A stretch of DNA of 24,027 bases from UBA6168 sp031426435. GTDB taxonomy: Bacteria; Bacteroidota; Bacteroidia; Chitinophagales; Saprospiraceae. Positions within the stretch are counted from its first letter, which is position 1, and each line of letters opens with the position of its first letter. The notes beneath the pieces are model-generated. The model worked only from the letters and a program-made list of their open reading frames with translations. It was not told the origin of the DNA and ran no database searches. Below, in pieces: positions 15,118-23,149 of the stretch. The stretch covers positions 1-24,027 of the forward strand of contig JANPLH010000272.1 of NCBI GenBank assembly GCA_031426435.1, in the 5' to 3' direction. Position numbers and translations under genes: made by a program.

Positions 15118-15156
15118 AAACTAAATCCAAGTTATTCAAGCTGAAACTAAATCCAA
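15118..15156. repeat. 13-bp direct repeat just before the TPR gene
   Basis: AAACTAAATCCAA occurs perfectly at 15118-15130 and 15144-15156, 26 bases start to start. The second copy ends four bases before the ATG at 15161. It could be a protein-binding site or an intergenic repeat word; no further evidence is visible. Confidence 0.6.
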
Positions 15157-15160
15157 AGAA

Positions 15161-16750
15161 ATGAAAAAATTGATTTTTAGCCTTTTTACATTGATTTCGG
15201 TGCAAATTGCTTTTTCTCAAACACTGAAAGAAGGGGTAGCACTGCTCGACGGAGACAATATCGTTGCTGCAAGAAAAGCATTTCATGGCATCCTGAAACA
15301 AGACCCCAAGAATGCTGGCGCATGGTTTTACCTCGGCGAGATTTTTTACAATGATGACAACATGGACAGCGCCAGTGTATGTTATAAAAAAGCCCTTGAC
15401 GCAAACCCCGAAAGCTACTTTTCCTACATAGGCACTGGTACATTGCTGTTGGATAAAAACAAGCCATCGGATGCGGACAAGGCATTTGCGAAAGCCAAAA
15501 AAGAAGCCAAGGACAAGGAACTTCCAGAAGTGCTTGCACTGATTGGCAGCGCCTACCTCAAGGCCCGTTCCCCCAATTTTGACAAGGCTGCTGCCTCCTA
15601 TTTGGCAGCCAGGGATTTGGACACCAAGAACGCCCGCTATTTTGTCGGGTACGGGGATGCGTTGCTGGCGCAGGGCAATGTAGGCGAAGCGCTAACCAGC
15701 TACGAGCTTGCCTCAAACAAGGACCGGGAAAACCCCGAAATCTTGATGAAAATCGCCCGTGCATACTATAAAAACGGCATTCAGGACGTGGCTATCGAAC
15801 AGTTGGAGGGCAGTATCCAGCGCTTCCCGAATTACCCCCCGGCGTACAAAGAACTTTACCAGCTATATTTCCAAAAAGGTCAATACAGCAAGGTGACGCC
15901 ATTGTTGGAGAAGTACGTTTCGCTGGTGGGGAACGATACCGAGCAGCGTGCCCGCCTCGTGAAGTTCCTTGTTTTTCAGGCAAAGGACTACAAACGTGCC
16001 ATTCAGGAAGCCTTCATCGTATTGGAGCAACAGCCTACCCACTACCCGATGCACCGCTGGCTGGCTTGGGCCTACTACGAGGAAGGCGACTACAAGACAT
16101 CGCTCGAAATGTCGAAATTGTTTTTCAAAAATGCCGGCACCCGCCCCATCTATGCTTCTGACCATGAGTACTATGCCAAGGCTGCCGCTAAACTGAACCT
16201 TGCCGACGAGGCGATTGTGAACTATAAAAAGGTAGTGGAAATAGACAGCAGCCGCACTGAAATGTACGACCTGATAGCCAAGGCCCTTTATGATGCCAAG
16301 CGCTGGCCCGAAGCAGAAACAGGTTACTTGGACAAGATGCAGAAGAGCAGGTCGAACAGCCAAGACTGGTACTACCTTGGCATGAGCCGCTACCAGCAGG
16401 GCAAGAACATAGAGGCCGATAGCGCTTTTGCGAAGCTGAACGATATACAGCCCACTTATGCAACAGGTTGGCTGATGCGGGCACGCTGCAACAACCGCCT
16501 CGACCCTGAGCGGAAGACCTTTCAGGCAAAGCCTTTCTTTGAGAAATACGTTGAGCTTGCTTCTTCAGACACCGAAAAGAACAAGAAGCAACTGGTAGAA
16601 GCATATAACTACATTGGCTATTATTTCTCCCAGAACAACGACTTCGCTGCTTCAATCGCTTGGTACGAAAAATCACAAGCGCTTGACCCGGCTAACGAGG
16701 AATCAAAAAATGCCCTTGAACAATTGAGGGCAGCGGCTGGCGGCAAATAA
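15161..16750 (+). CDS. Exported TPR-repeat protein
   Basis: This is a 529-residue protein with a cleavable signal peptide (MKKLIFSLFTLISVQIAFSQ), so it is periplasmic or outer-membrane associated. The rest is TPR repeats throughout, for example GAWFYLGEIFYNDDNMDSAS, RYFVGYGDALLAQGNVGEA, PPAYKELYQLYFQKGQYSKV and YNYIGYYFSQNNDFAASIAW. There is no enzymatic domain. TPR arrays are scaffolds for protein-protein contacts. It lies 73 bases after the PstS-like gene and 25 bases before a histidine kinase. Its position in the TonB cluster suggests it organises an envelope complex or binds peptides or proteins; that is inference. Confidence 0.88.
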   Translation: MKKLIFSLFTLISVQIAFSQTLKEGVALLDGDNIVAARKAFHGILKQDPKNAGAWFYLGEIFYNDDNMDSASVCYKKALDANPESYFSYIGTGTLLLDKNKPSDADKAFAKAKKEAKDKELPEVLALIGSAYLKARSPNFDKAAASYLAARDLDTKNARYFVGYGDALLAQGNVGEALTSYELASNKDRENPEILMKIARAYYKNGIQDVAIEQLEGSIQRFPNYPPAYKELYQLYFQKGQYSKVTPLLEKYVSLVGNDTEQRARLVKFLVFQAKDYKRAIQEAFIVLEQQPTHYPMHRWLAWAYYEEGDYKTSLEMSKLFFKNAGTRPIYASDHEYYAKAAAKLNLADEAIVNYKKVVEIDSSRTEMYDLIAKALYDAKRWPEAETGYLDKMQKSRSNSQDWYYLGMSRYQQGKNIEADSAFAKLNDIQPTYATGWLMRARCNNRLDPERKTFQAKPFFEKYVELASSDTEKNKKQLVEAYNYIGYYFSQNNDFAASIAWYEKSQALDPANEESKNALEQLRAAAGGK

Positions 16751-16775
16751 GCCCTTTGGGCAGCATGTATAAAGG

Positions 16776-17804
16776 ATGGAAAATTTATCAACAATACGGG
16801 AGCCATTCTTGGAGAGCATTATACATGCTGCCCCAATTGCCATCATTGCGGTGGACAAAAAGCTCAACGTCATGCTAATGAACCCTCGTGGACACAACTA
16901 CCTTGGGTTGACGGAGGGAGAAACTTCAAGTTTAATTGGACGCCCAATTACAGATTTTTTGACCAGATTCGGGAGTTCTGCTGCCCCTGTTGTCAACCAA
17001 TTGTTGACTTTCCGTTTCAATTTTGACCTGCCAGAGGTGAAAATAGGCAGCAGGTACCTCAACGTGCGCTGCCGTCCAGTCTTGGATGGTGCCTTGATGA
17101 CTTTTCTCAACATCAACAACGTGAAAGACAAGGAAGCACTTGCGCTCAACTCACTCTTGGAAGGCCAAGAATTGGAACGCAGGCGTTTTGCACAGGATAT
17201 TCACGATGGCGTTGGCCCATTGCTCTCTACTTTAAAAATGGGTATCGAAGGGCTTCAACATACCGATAACACAACGGAGATATTGGAAATAAGGAAGGAA
17301 GCTAAGCGGCTTGTTGGCTTGCTCGACCTCATTTCACTCGACATCAGAAGCATTTCCCATGCTTTGCTGCCACCTACCTTGGTTGATTATGGCTTGGAAA
17401 CTGCGTTGACGAACCTGTGCAGCTTGGTTCAGAAGCAAAGTAAAGTTCCAGTCAACTGTTTTATTTCCCAAAAGAAAACCAGGCTTGATTCTATGACGGA
17501 ACTTGGCCTTTATCGAATTGCGCAGGAACTCATCAACAATGCATTGAAATATGCCAGCGCTAAAAGCATTGCCGTACAACTCATTCGACACACCAACTCG
17601 GTGATGCTTAGTGTTGAAGACGATGGGGTCGGTTTCAATGCTACAAACCTGAAAAAGCTGGATGGCATAGGCTTCAGCAACATCATGACCAGGGTAGAGT
17701 CTTTGGGAGGCAATTTCTCCCTCGAATCTGCTGAGGGTGAAGGGGTGCTTGCAACTATTGAAGTTCCCTTGAAACTATGTGGAAGCCCAAACAATGAGAA
17801 TTAG
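16776..17804 (+). CDS. PAS-domain sensor histidine kinase (NarL-partner, HisKA_3 type)
   Basis: This 342-residue protein has a PAS-like domain (about residues 10-115; IIHAAPIAIIAVDKKLNVML), a dimerisation segment RRFAQDIHDGVGPLL with phospho-acceptor H143, and a HATPase_c domain with QELINNALKYA (E251/N255), DDGVGF (D282-F287) and GIGFSNIMTRVESLGG. It has no membrane helix, so it should sense a cytoplasmic cue or redox/ligand state through PAS. The H-box type pairs with LuxR/NarL-type regulators, and one follows 38 bases downstream. The start at 16776 follows the short sequence AAAGG. Its closeness to the upstream TPR gene (25 bases) suggests co-transcription with the TonB cluster. Confidence 0.92.
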   Translation: MENLSTIREPFLESIIHAAPIAIIAVDKKLNVMLMNPRGHNYLGLTEGETSSLIGRPITDFLTRFGSSAAPVVNQLLTFRFNFDLPEVKIGSRYLNVRCRPVLDGALMTFLNINNVKDKEALALNSLLEGQELERRRFAQDIHDGVGPLLSTLKMGIEGLQHTDNTTEILEIRKEAKRLVGLLDLISLDIRSISHALLPPTLVDYGLETALTNLCSLVQKQSKVPVNCFISQKKTRLDSMTELGLYRIAQELINNALKYASAKSIAVQLIRHTNSVMLSVEDDGVGFNATNLKKLDGIGFSNIMTRVESLGGNFSLESAEGEGVLATIEVPLKLCGSPNNEN

Positions 17805-17842
17805 CTTTCATTTACACACTTGGCTAAAATTGGTACCACATC

Positions 17843-18484
17843 ATGATAAAAATAGTCATTGCCGACGACCATCAAATGTTCAGGGATGGCATCATCGCTA
17901 TTTTCCAGCAGGAAATTGATATTGAGGTCATAGGCGAAGCTGGCAGTGCCCAAGAGATTTTTGAAATCCTAGACAAGGCTGTGCCAGATATTTTGCTGCT
18001 TGATATTACTTTGGGCAAGAACAACGGCATCGAAATCACCAAGACATTGCGGGTAAAATATCCTTCGTTGAAGATCATCATTATTTCAATGCATTCGGAG
18101 AGCAGCTACGTGTTGAAGTCTTTAGAAGTTGGTGTTTCAGGATATTTGCTGAAAGATGCGGGTAAAGTGGAAATGCTTAGTGCAATTCGGGCAGTGATAA
18201 CTGGCGGCACTTACTTTGGGCGGCAGGTATCTCAAATTTTAATGGCCCATTTTAGCAACGGCAGCAAAGCCGTGGGTATAAATGAACAAATAATGCTGAC
18301 CCGGCGGGAAATAGAAGTGCTAAAACTTTTGGCAGAGGAACACTCAAATCAAGAAGTTGCCAGCAAACTTTTCATCAGCGTCCGCACGGTTGACACCCAC
18401 CGCAGAAATCTATTGGAAAAACTAAAGTTGAAAAACAATGCTGCATTAGTCAGGTATGCCCTTAAGAACGGGCTAATCGAATAA
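17843..18484 (+). CDS. LuxR/NarL-family response regulator
   Basis: This is a 213-residue two-domain regulator. The receiver has the acidic pair ADDHQMFRDG near residues 7-16, phospho-acceptor D54 in LLLDITLG, and the Lys of GYLLKDAG. The C-terminal HTH (about 149-213) is LTRREIEVLKLLAEEHSNQE followed by VASKLFISVRTVDTHRRNLL, the LuxR DNA-recognition pattern. It should be phosphorylated by the adjacent PAS kinase. The stop is one base from the kup start, so the regulator is co-expressed with, and may control, potassium uptake or the whole cluster; the target is inferred. Confidence 0.93.
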   Translation: MIKIVIADDHQMFRDGIIAIFQQEIDIEVIGEAGSAQEIFEILDKAVPDILLLDITLGKNNGIEITKTLRVKYPSLKIIIISMHSESSYVLKSLEVGVSGYLLKDAGKVEMLSAIRAVITGGTYFGRQVSQILMAHFSNGSKAVGINEQIMLTRREIEVLKLLAEEHSNQEVASKLFISVRTVDTHRRNLLEKLKLKNNAALVRYALKNGLIE

Positions 18485-18485
18485 T

Positions 18486-20393
18486 ATGAAACACCAATCT
18501 TTACATTCCAAAATTACTATTGGTAGCCTTCTCGTCACGCTCGGTATCGTTTTCGGTGATATTGGCACATCCCCACTTTATGTGTTTTCTGCCATTATCC
18601 AGAAAAACTTGATCACTGAGGAATTAATCTATGGCGGTCTTTCTTGTATATTTTGGACTCTAACCTTGCAGGCCACTTTCAAGTACATTTTTCTTACCCT
18701 ACGTGCCGACAACCACGGAGAAGGCGGTGTTTTCTCTTTGTTTGCGCTTATCAAAGACAAGGCACCCAAATGGACCGTGTATGTGGCCATGCTCGGTTGC
18801 GCAGCGCTGCTTGCCGATGGCATCATTACGCCAGCCATTACCTTGTCAGCCTCCATCGAAGGCCTGCAAATCCTTTCTCCGGGCATTCCAGTCGTGCCCA
18901 TCGTCATAGCCATACTGGTTGGTCTTTTTAGCTTTCAGCAATTTGGTACGGAAAAAATAGGCAAACTCTTCGGCCCGGTCATGGTGATATGGTTTTCGAT
19001 GTTAGCGGTACTTGGTTTTGTGGCCTATCTACAACAACCAGCAGTTATCAAGGCATTGAACCCCTACTATGCGTACCATGTGCTCACCACTCACCCATCG
19101 GCTTGGTTCATAGTCGGTGCTGTTTTCCTATGTGTCACGGGGGCTGAGGCATTGTACTCGGACTTAGGACATGTTGGCCGCAAGAACATCCGCATTGCTT
19201 GGGTTTTCGTCAAAGTGGCTTTGCTCATCAACTATTTTGGCCAAGGTGCTTGGCTGCTCTCCTCCCTACAAGGGAAAGGCTTGGATGGCGTCAATCCATT
19301 TTATGGCATCATGCCAACATGGTTCATTGCACCGGGGGTGCTTATTGCTTCATTAGCGTCAATCGTTGCAAGCCAAGCACTTATCAGTGGTTCATTTTCC
19401 CTTATCAGTGAAGCCGTTAAACTGGATACTTGGTTCAGGGTGCAAATTGTCTATCCAACCACGCACCGCCAGCAGCTTTTCATCCCGATGATCAATCACA
19501 TCTTGTTTTTGGGCTGCTTGTTCATTGTGCTGCATTTTGAGAAAAGCGCCAACATGGAAGCCGCCTATGGCATCGCCATCACCATAGCAATGCTGTCAAC
19601 CACCTTGCTTTTGGTTTTTTACCTCAAAAACAACCTGCATTGGGACTGGCTGCGCATCGGCTTGGTCACGTCTCTTTTCTTGGCCGTGGAAGGGGTCTTC
19701 TTTGCTGGAAATGTGCAGAAAATAGCGCATGGAGCCGGCGTTAGTTTGGCGATTATGTCTGTGTTTTTCATCATCATGATAGTTCATTACGAAGCAAAAC
19801 GACTTTTGAAAAACAAGCGATATTATGTTGACGTACTCCCTCATACCGATATCATCAAAGCCGTGAGCGAAGACAAGGAAATCCCGAAATTTGCCACGAA
19901 CATCGTTTACCTCACCAATGCTCGGCAGAAGAACCGCATTGAAAAACAAATCCTGAAATCCATCTACGAAAAGCAGCCCAAACGGGCCGATTTCTATTGG
20001 CTTTTGCATTTCAATGAAACGGACGTGCCTTTCCAGGAGGAATACCACTTTAGTGAAATTTTGCCGGGCAAAATACTCCGTATTGATTTCAACCTTGGTT
20101 ACAAGGTCAATCCCAACGTTAGGCTGATGTTTACCAAGGCCATCAAAGATTTGAACAAGAAAGGATTGATACAACTGGAAAACAAATACAAGAGCCTTCG
20201 GAAACATAATATTCCTGCCGACTTCCTCTTTATTGTTATGCGCAATTCTTTCAACCTTTCTGGAGATACGCCCATTAAAGAGGTGTTTCTACTAAACGGC
20301 TATAAAGTGCTCCAACGCATCAGTCAGCCACCTGAACAGTACCTCGGTATAGACAAAAATGCACTGCTCGTCGAGTATATTGCCCTAAAATAA
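18486..20393 (+). CDS. kup: Kup-family potassium uptake protein
   Basis: This 635-residue transporter has the family signature FGDIGTSPLYVF near residues 20-31, about 12 hydrophobic segments to roughly residue 440, and a soluble C-terminal domain. The loop LRADNHGEGGVFSLFAL and the segment ADGIITPAITLSASIEGLQI are characteristic. Kup carries K+ (with H+) into the cell and usually works under low pH or hyperosmotic conditions. The length matches E. coli Kup (about 620). Only one base separates its ATG from the response regulator stop, which is uncommon for kup and implies regulation in one transcript with the sensor pair. A stem-loop terminator follows 29 bases after the stop. Confidence 0.95.
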   Translation: MKHQSLHSKITIGSLLVTLGIVFGDIGTSPLYVFSAIIQKNLITEELIYGGLSCIFWTLTLQATFKYIFLTLRADNHGEGGVFSLFALIKDKAPKWTVYVAMLGCAALLADGIITPAITLSASIEGLQILSPGIPVVPIVIAILVGLFSFQQFGTEKIGKLFGPVMVIWFSMLAVLGFVAYLQQPAVIKALNPYYAYHVLTTHPSAWFIVGAVFLCVTGAEALYSDLGHVGRKNIRIAWVFVKVALLINYFGQGAWLLSSLQGKGLDGVNPFYGIMPTWFIAPGVLIASLASIVASQALISGSFSLISEAVKLDTWFRVQIVYPTTHRQQLFIPMINHILFLGCLFIVLHFEKSANMEAAYGIAITIAMLSTTLLLVFYLKNNLHWDWLRIGLVTSLFLAVEGVFFAGNVQKIAHGAGVSLAIMSVFFIIMIVHYEAKRLLKNKRYYVDVLPHTDIIKAVSEDKEIPKFATNIVYLTNARQKNRIEKQILKSIYEKQPKRADFYWLLHFNETDVPFQEEYHFSEILPGKILRIDFNLGYKVNPNVRLMFTKAIKDLNKKGLIQLENKYKSLRKHNIPADFLFIVMRNSFNLSGDTPIKEVFLLNGYKVLQRISQPPEQYLGIDKNALLVEYIALK

Positions 20394-20422
20394 AATTCGC
20401 TTTCGGTAAAAAGCATTGCCAC

Positions 20423-20460
20423 TATGGGACGCCTTCCGACTAAGGTGTCCCATACTTTTT
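20423..20460 (+). terminator. Intrinsic terminator after kup
   Basis: A 13-bp stem is formed by 20423-20435 (TATGGGACGCCTT) and 20442-20454 (AAGGTGTCCCATA), with one G-U pair and a 6-base loop. It is followed by C and five T. It closes the long exbB-to-kup run. Confidence 0.85.
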
Positions 20461-20481
20461 CCTACCATCAACGCTGAGGTA

Positions 20482-20515
20482 TTGTGCATTAATCAGCTTC
20501 TCCGAACTACCTTCG
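20482..20515 (+). promoter_or_regulatory. Candidate promoter for the GH2 gene
   Basis: TACCTTCG (20508-20515) matches the Bacteroidota -7 consensus TAnnTTTG at all but one base. TTG at 20482-20484, 23 bases upstream, could serve as the -33 core, a slightly long spacing. It lies after the kup terminator and 28 bases before the ATG at 20544. A similar CTACCTTGCCC occurs at 23068-23078 before the LeuT-like gene. Confidence 0.35.
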
Positions 20516-20543
20516 CCTAAATTTCACAGCAAAAAATGGTAAA

Positions 20544-22982
20544 ATGACACTACGCATCCTTCCCAGTATTTTCCTCTTAATCCTTGTTTTTCAACAACTT
20601 ACAGCCTTGGCGCAGCCCTCCAAATGGAAGCCCAAGCCCGGTACACTCACCACCCCTTGGACGGATAAGGTGAACCCAGCCAACCCACTGCCAGAATACC
20701 CCCGGCCTAACATGCTTCGGCCCGACTGGGCTAACCTCAACGGCCTTTGGAACCTGCAATTGGTGGAAAACAAGACCGGCAAGCCCGTCAACCAAGGAGA
20801 GGTGCTGGTTCCCTATCCCGTTGAATCGGCGCTGTCTGGCTGCGGCTGGCGGGTGGAACCGACACAAACCTTGGTTTATTCGAAAAAAATCACTGTACCA
20901 AGCCGCTGGAAGGGGCAGCGGGTACTGCTGCACTTTGGTGCCTGCGATTGGCATACCCAAGTCTCCGTCAACGGGAAGAAAATCGGCGAACACAAGGGAG
21001 GCTACGACGCCTTTGTTTTTGATATAACGCCCGCCATCACCTTCGGGGCAGATGCCATGCTGTCCGTTCAGGTCAACGACCCCTCCGATTCTGGGGCGCA
21101 AGCCATTGGAAAACAGCACCTGCAGCCGGGCGGCATTTGGTACACACCCACCAGTGGAATCTGGCAGACCGTATGGCTGGAACCCGTGCCGCAAACCTTC
21201 ATCAAAGCTTATAAAGTGGAGCCGCAACCCGACAAAAACCGGGCAGTGGTGCGGGTCATGACAGAGGGCGAAATGGAGGGGGTAAAGGTCGTCGCCCGCA
21301 TAAGGCAGGACGGCCAAATCGTGACGGAAGCGACGGGCAAGACGGGCGCTCCGCTGATGTTGTTCCTCAAAAACAGCCACCTGTGGACCCTCGAAGATCC
21401 CTATCTCTACGACCTCGAAATCCTATTGGAAGACAGCAAGGGGAAGGCCACCGACAAGGTGAAGGGCTATTTTGGGCTTCGCAAAATCAGCGTCGGGCCA
21501 GATGAAAAGGGCGTGACCCGTATGCTGCTAAATGGTAAACCCGTCTTTCAACTTGGCCCCCTCGACCAAGGGTTTTGGCCAGACGGCCTATACACACCCG
21601 CCACCGAAGAGGCCATGCTTTACGATATTGAAACGCTCAAGTCGTTGGGATTCAACATGATACGAAAGCACGTGAAGGTAGAGCTGGCCCGTTGGTACTA
21701 CCACTGCGACCGCCTTGGAATGCTCGTCTGGCAGGACATGCCGAGCGGCAACCCCGTTACCGAAGAAGACAAAACGCAGTTCCGATGGGAAATGAAGGCA
21801 ATGGTTGACCAGCTTTACAACCACCCCAGCATCGTGATGTGGGTGCCGTTCAACGAAGGCTGGGGCCAGCACGACACGCCCGATTATGTGCAAAAAATAA
21901 AGGAATGGGACCCCACCCGCCTCGTCAACAACGCCTCTGGTTGGACGGATGCTGGCGTCGGCGACGTGCTGGACATCCACGATTACCCAGGACCAAGCGC
22001 CCCCAAGCCAACCGATGGCCGGGCAGCAGTTTTGGGCGAGTTCGGCGGCCTCGGACTGAACGTGGCTGGCCACCAATGGTCGAACAGCGGTTGGGGTTAC
22101 CAACAGATTGAAACACCAGAGGCGCTGCTCCTTCGGTACGAGGAACTTTATCGGGAGCTATGGCCATTGGTACAGCAAGGGCTTTGCGCAGCAGTCTATA
22201 CCCAAGTGAGCGATGTGGAAACCGAAAGCAACGGCCTAATGACCTACGACCGTAAAGTGCTGAAAATGGACCCCAGCCTCGTGCTGCTCACGCACCGGGG
22301 CCAGATGCCGCCAAAGCCCGTGGGCAAGGCACCGATTTTCATCAAAAGCACGAACCTGGAATTGGTCACAGCCAAACAAGGGGCCACCATTGAATATGCC
22401 ATTGAAAACGTCAAGGAGCCATTGGTTTGGCAAAAATATGCTTCGCCCATTGCCATCAAAAACACAACAGCCATCGTCACCCGGGCCACATGGCCGGACA
22501 GTGCCAAGAGCCATGAGCAGCGCTATGTTTTGACGAAAACAAAGCCGATGAAACCCAAGGGGAAAGTGGGCAAAGCGGCTGGCCTCAGCGCAAAAATCTA
22601 TTCGGGCAGTTGGGACAAATTACCTGCATTTTCAACGCTTTCACCCGTCAACGAACTGGTTGTCAATGATTTAAGCCTAAAACAGATTGATGCCAAGGAG
22701 GACTTCGGCGTGGTATTCGAGGGATGGGTAGAAGTGCCTGCAACGGGCGTTTACTCCGTCCACATGCCCTCCGACGATGGCTCCCGCCTCACCTTCAATG
22801 GCCAAATTTTGATAGAAGCAGACGGCCTTCACGGCATGATTGACCGTCCTGCCAGCGTGGCGCTGAAAGCTGGAAAGTACCCCCTTAAAGTCGAGTTTTT
22901 CCAGAAGAAAGGCGGCGTTGGATTGGACTTCTGGCTGGAGGATGTAATGGGCAAAAAAGTGGTGCCGAAGTTTGGGCATTGA
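20544..22982 (+). CDS. Secreted glycoside hydrolase family 2 enzyme with C-terminal PA14-like domain
   Basis: This is an 812-residue exported enzyme with a signal peptide ending near LTALAQ (residue 24). Order of domains: GH2 sugar-binding jelly roll (about 45-210, with NLNGLWNLQLVE and the CGWRVEPTQ region), a beta-sandwich (about 215-315), a TIM barrel (about 320-580) with acid/base E438 in WVPFNEGWGQ and nucleophile E499 in LGEFGGLG, then a CHB_HEX-like segment (about 595-670) and a PA14-like domain (about 685-805; GWVEVPATGVYSVHMPSDDG, FFQKKGGVGLDFWLED). Both catalytic Glu residues are present. GH2 members cleave beta-galactosides, mannosides or glucuronides; the substrate is not clear. 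It stands alone, without SusC/SusD genes, between two terminators. Confidence 0.92.
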   Translation: MTLRILPSIFLLILVFQQLTALAQPSKWKPKPGTLTTPWTDKVNPANPLPEYPRPNMLRPDWANLNGLWNLQLVENKTGKPVNQGEVLVPYPVESALSGCGWRVEPTQTLVYSKKITVPSRWKGQRVLLHFGACDWHTQVSVNGKKIGEHKGGYDAFVFDITPAITFGADAMLSVQVNDPSDSGAQAIGKQHLQPGGIWYTPTSGIWQTVWLEPVPQTFIKAYKVEPQPDKNRAVVRVMTEGEMEGVKVVARIRQDGQIVTEATGKTGAPLMLFLKNSHLWTLEDPYLYDLEILLEDSKGKATDKVKGYFGLRKISVGPDEKGVTRMLLNGKPVFQLGPLDQGFWPDGLYTPATEEAMLYDIETLKSLGFNMIRKHVKVELARWYYHCDRLGMLVWQDMPSGNPVTEEDKTQFRWEMKAMVDQLYNHPSIVMWVPFNEGWGQHDTPDYVQKIKEWDPTRLVNNASGWTDAGVGDVLDIHDYPGPSAPKPTDGRAAVLGEFGGLGLNVAGHQWSNSGWGYQQIETPEALLLRYEELYRELWPLVQQGLCAAVYTQVSDVETESNGLMTYDRKVLKMDPSLVLLTHRGQMPPKPVGKAPIFIKSTNLELVTAKQGATIEYAIENVKEPLVWQKYASPIAIKNTTAIVTRATWPDSAKSHEQRYVLTKTKPMKPKGKVGKAAGLSAKIYSGSWDKLPAFSTLSPVNELVVNDLSLKQIDAKEDFGVVFEGWVEVPATGVYSVHMPSDDGSRLTFNGQILIEADGLHGMIDRPASVALKAGKYPLKVEFFQKKGGVGLDFWLEDVMGKKVVPKFGH

Positions 22983-23004
22983 TGCTTGCTGCTATTCAAA
23001 CATT

Positions 23005-23047
23005 TGGCGAAAAATGTAGTGCTGCTACATTTTTCGCCATTTTTTTT
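23005..23047 (+). terminator. Strong intrinsic terminator after the GH2 gene
   Basis: A perfect 15-bp stem is formed by TGGCGAAAAATGTAG (23005-23019) and CTACATTTTTCGCCA (23025-23039) with a 5-base loop, followed by eight T (23040-23047). It lies 22 bases after the GH2 stop. Confidence 0.95.
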
Positions 23048-23149
23048 CTCCTAAAAAACTTTCCTGACTACCTTGCCCCTTCGTTCAAATTCAGGGCTAT
23101 GTAACTTATGGCACATCAGCCTTTTCATCTAAAGCAAAACTAACCTAGT

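Noticed and set aside
20577..21380. 267-codon minus-strand frame
   Set aside because: It is antisense within the GH2 gene, which has signal peptide, domains and both catalytic Glu residues in the forward frame.
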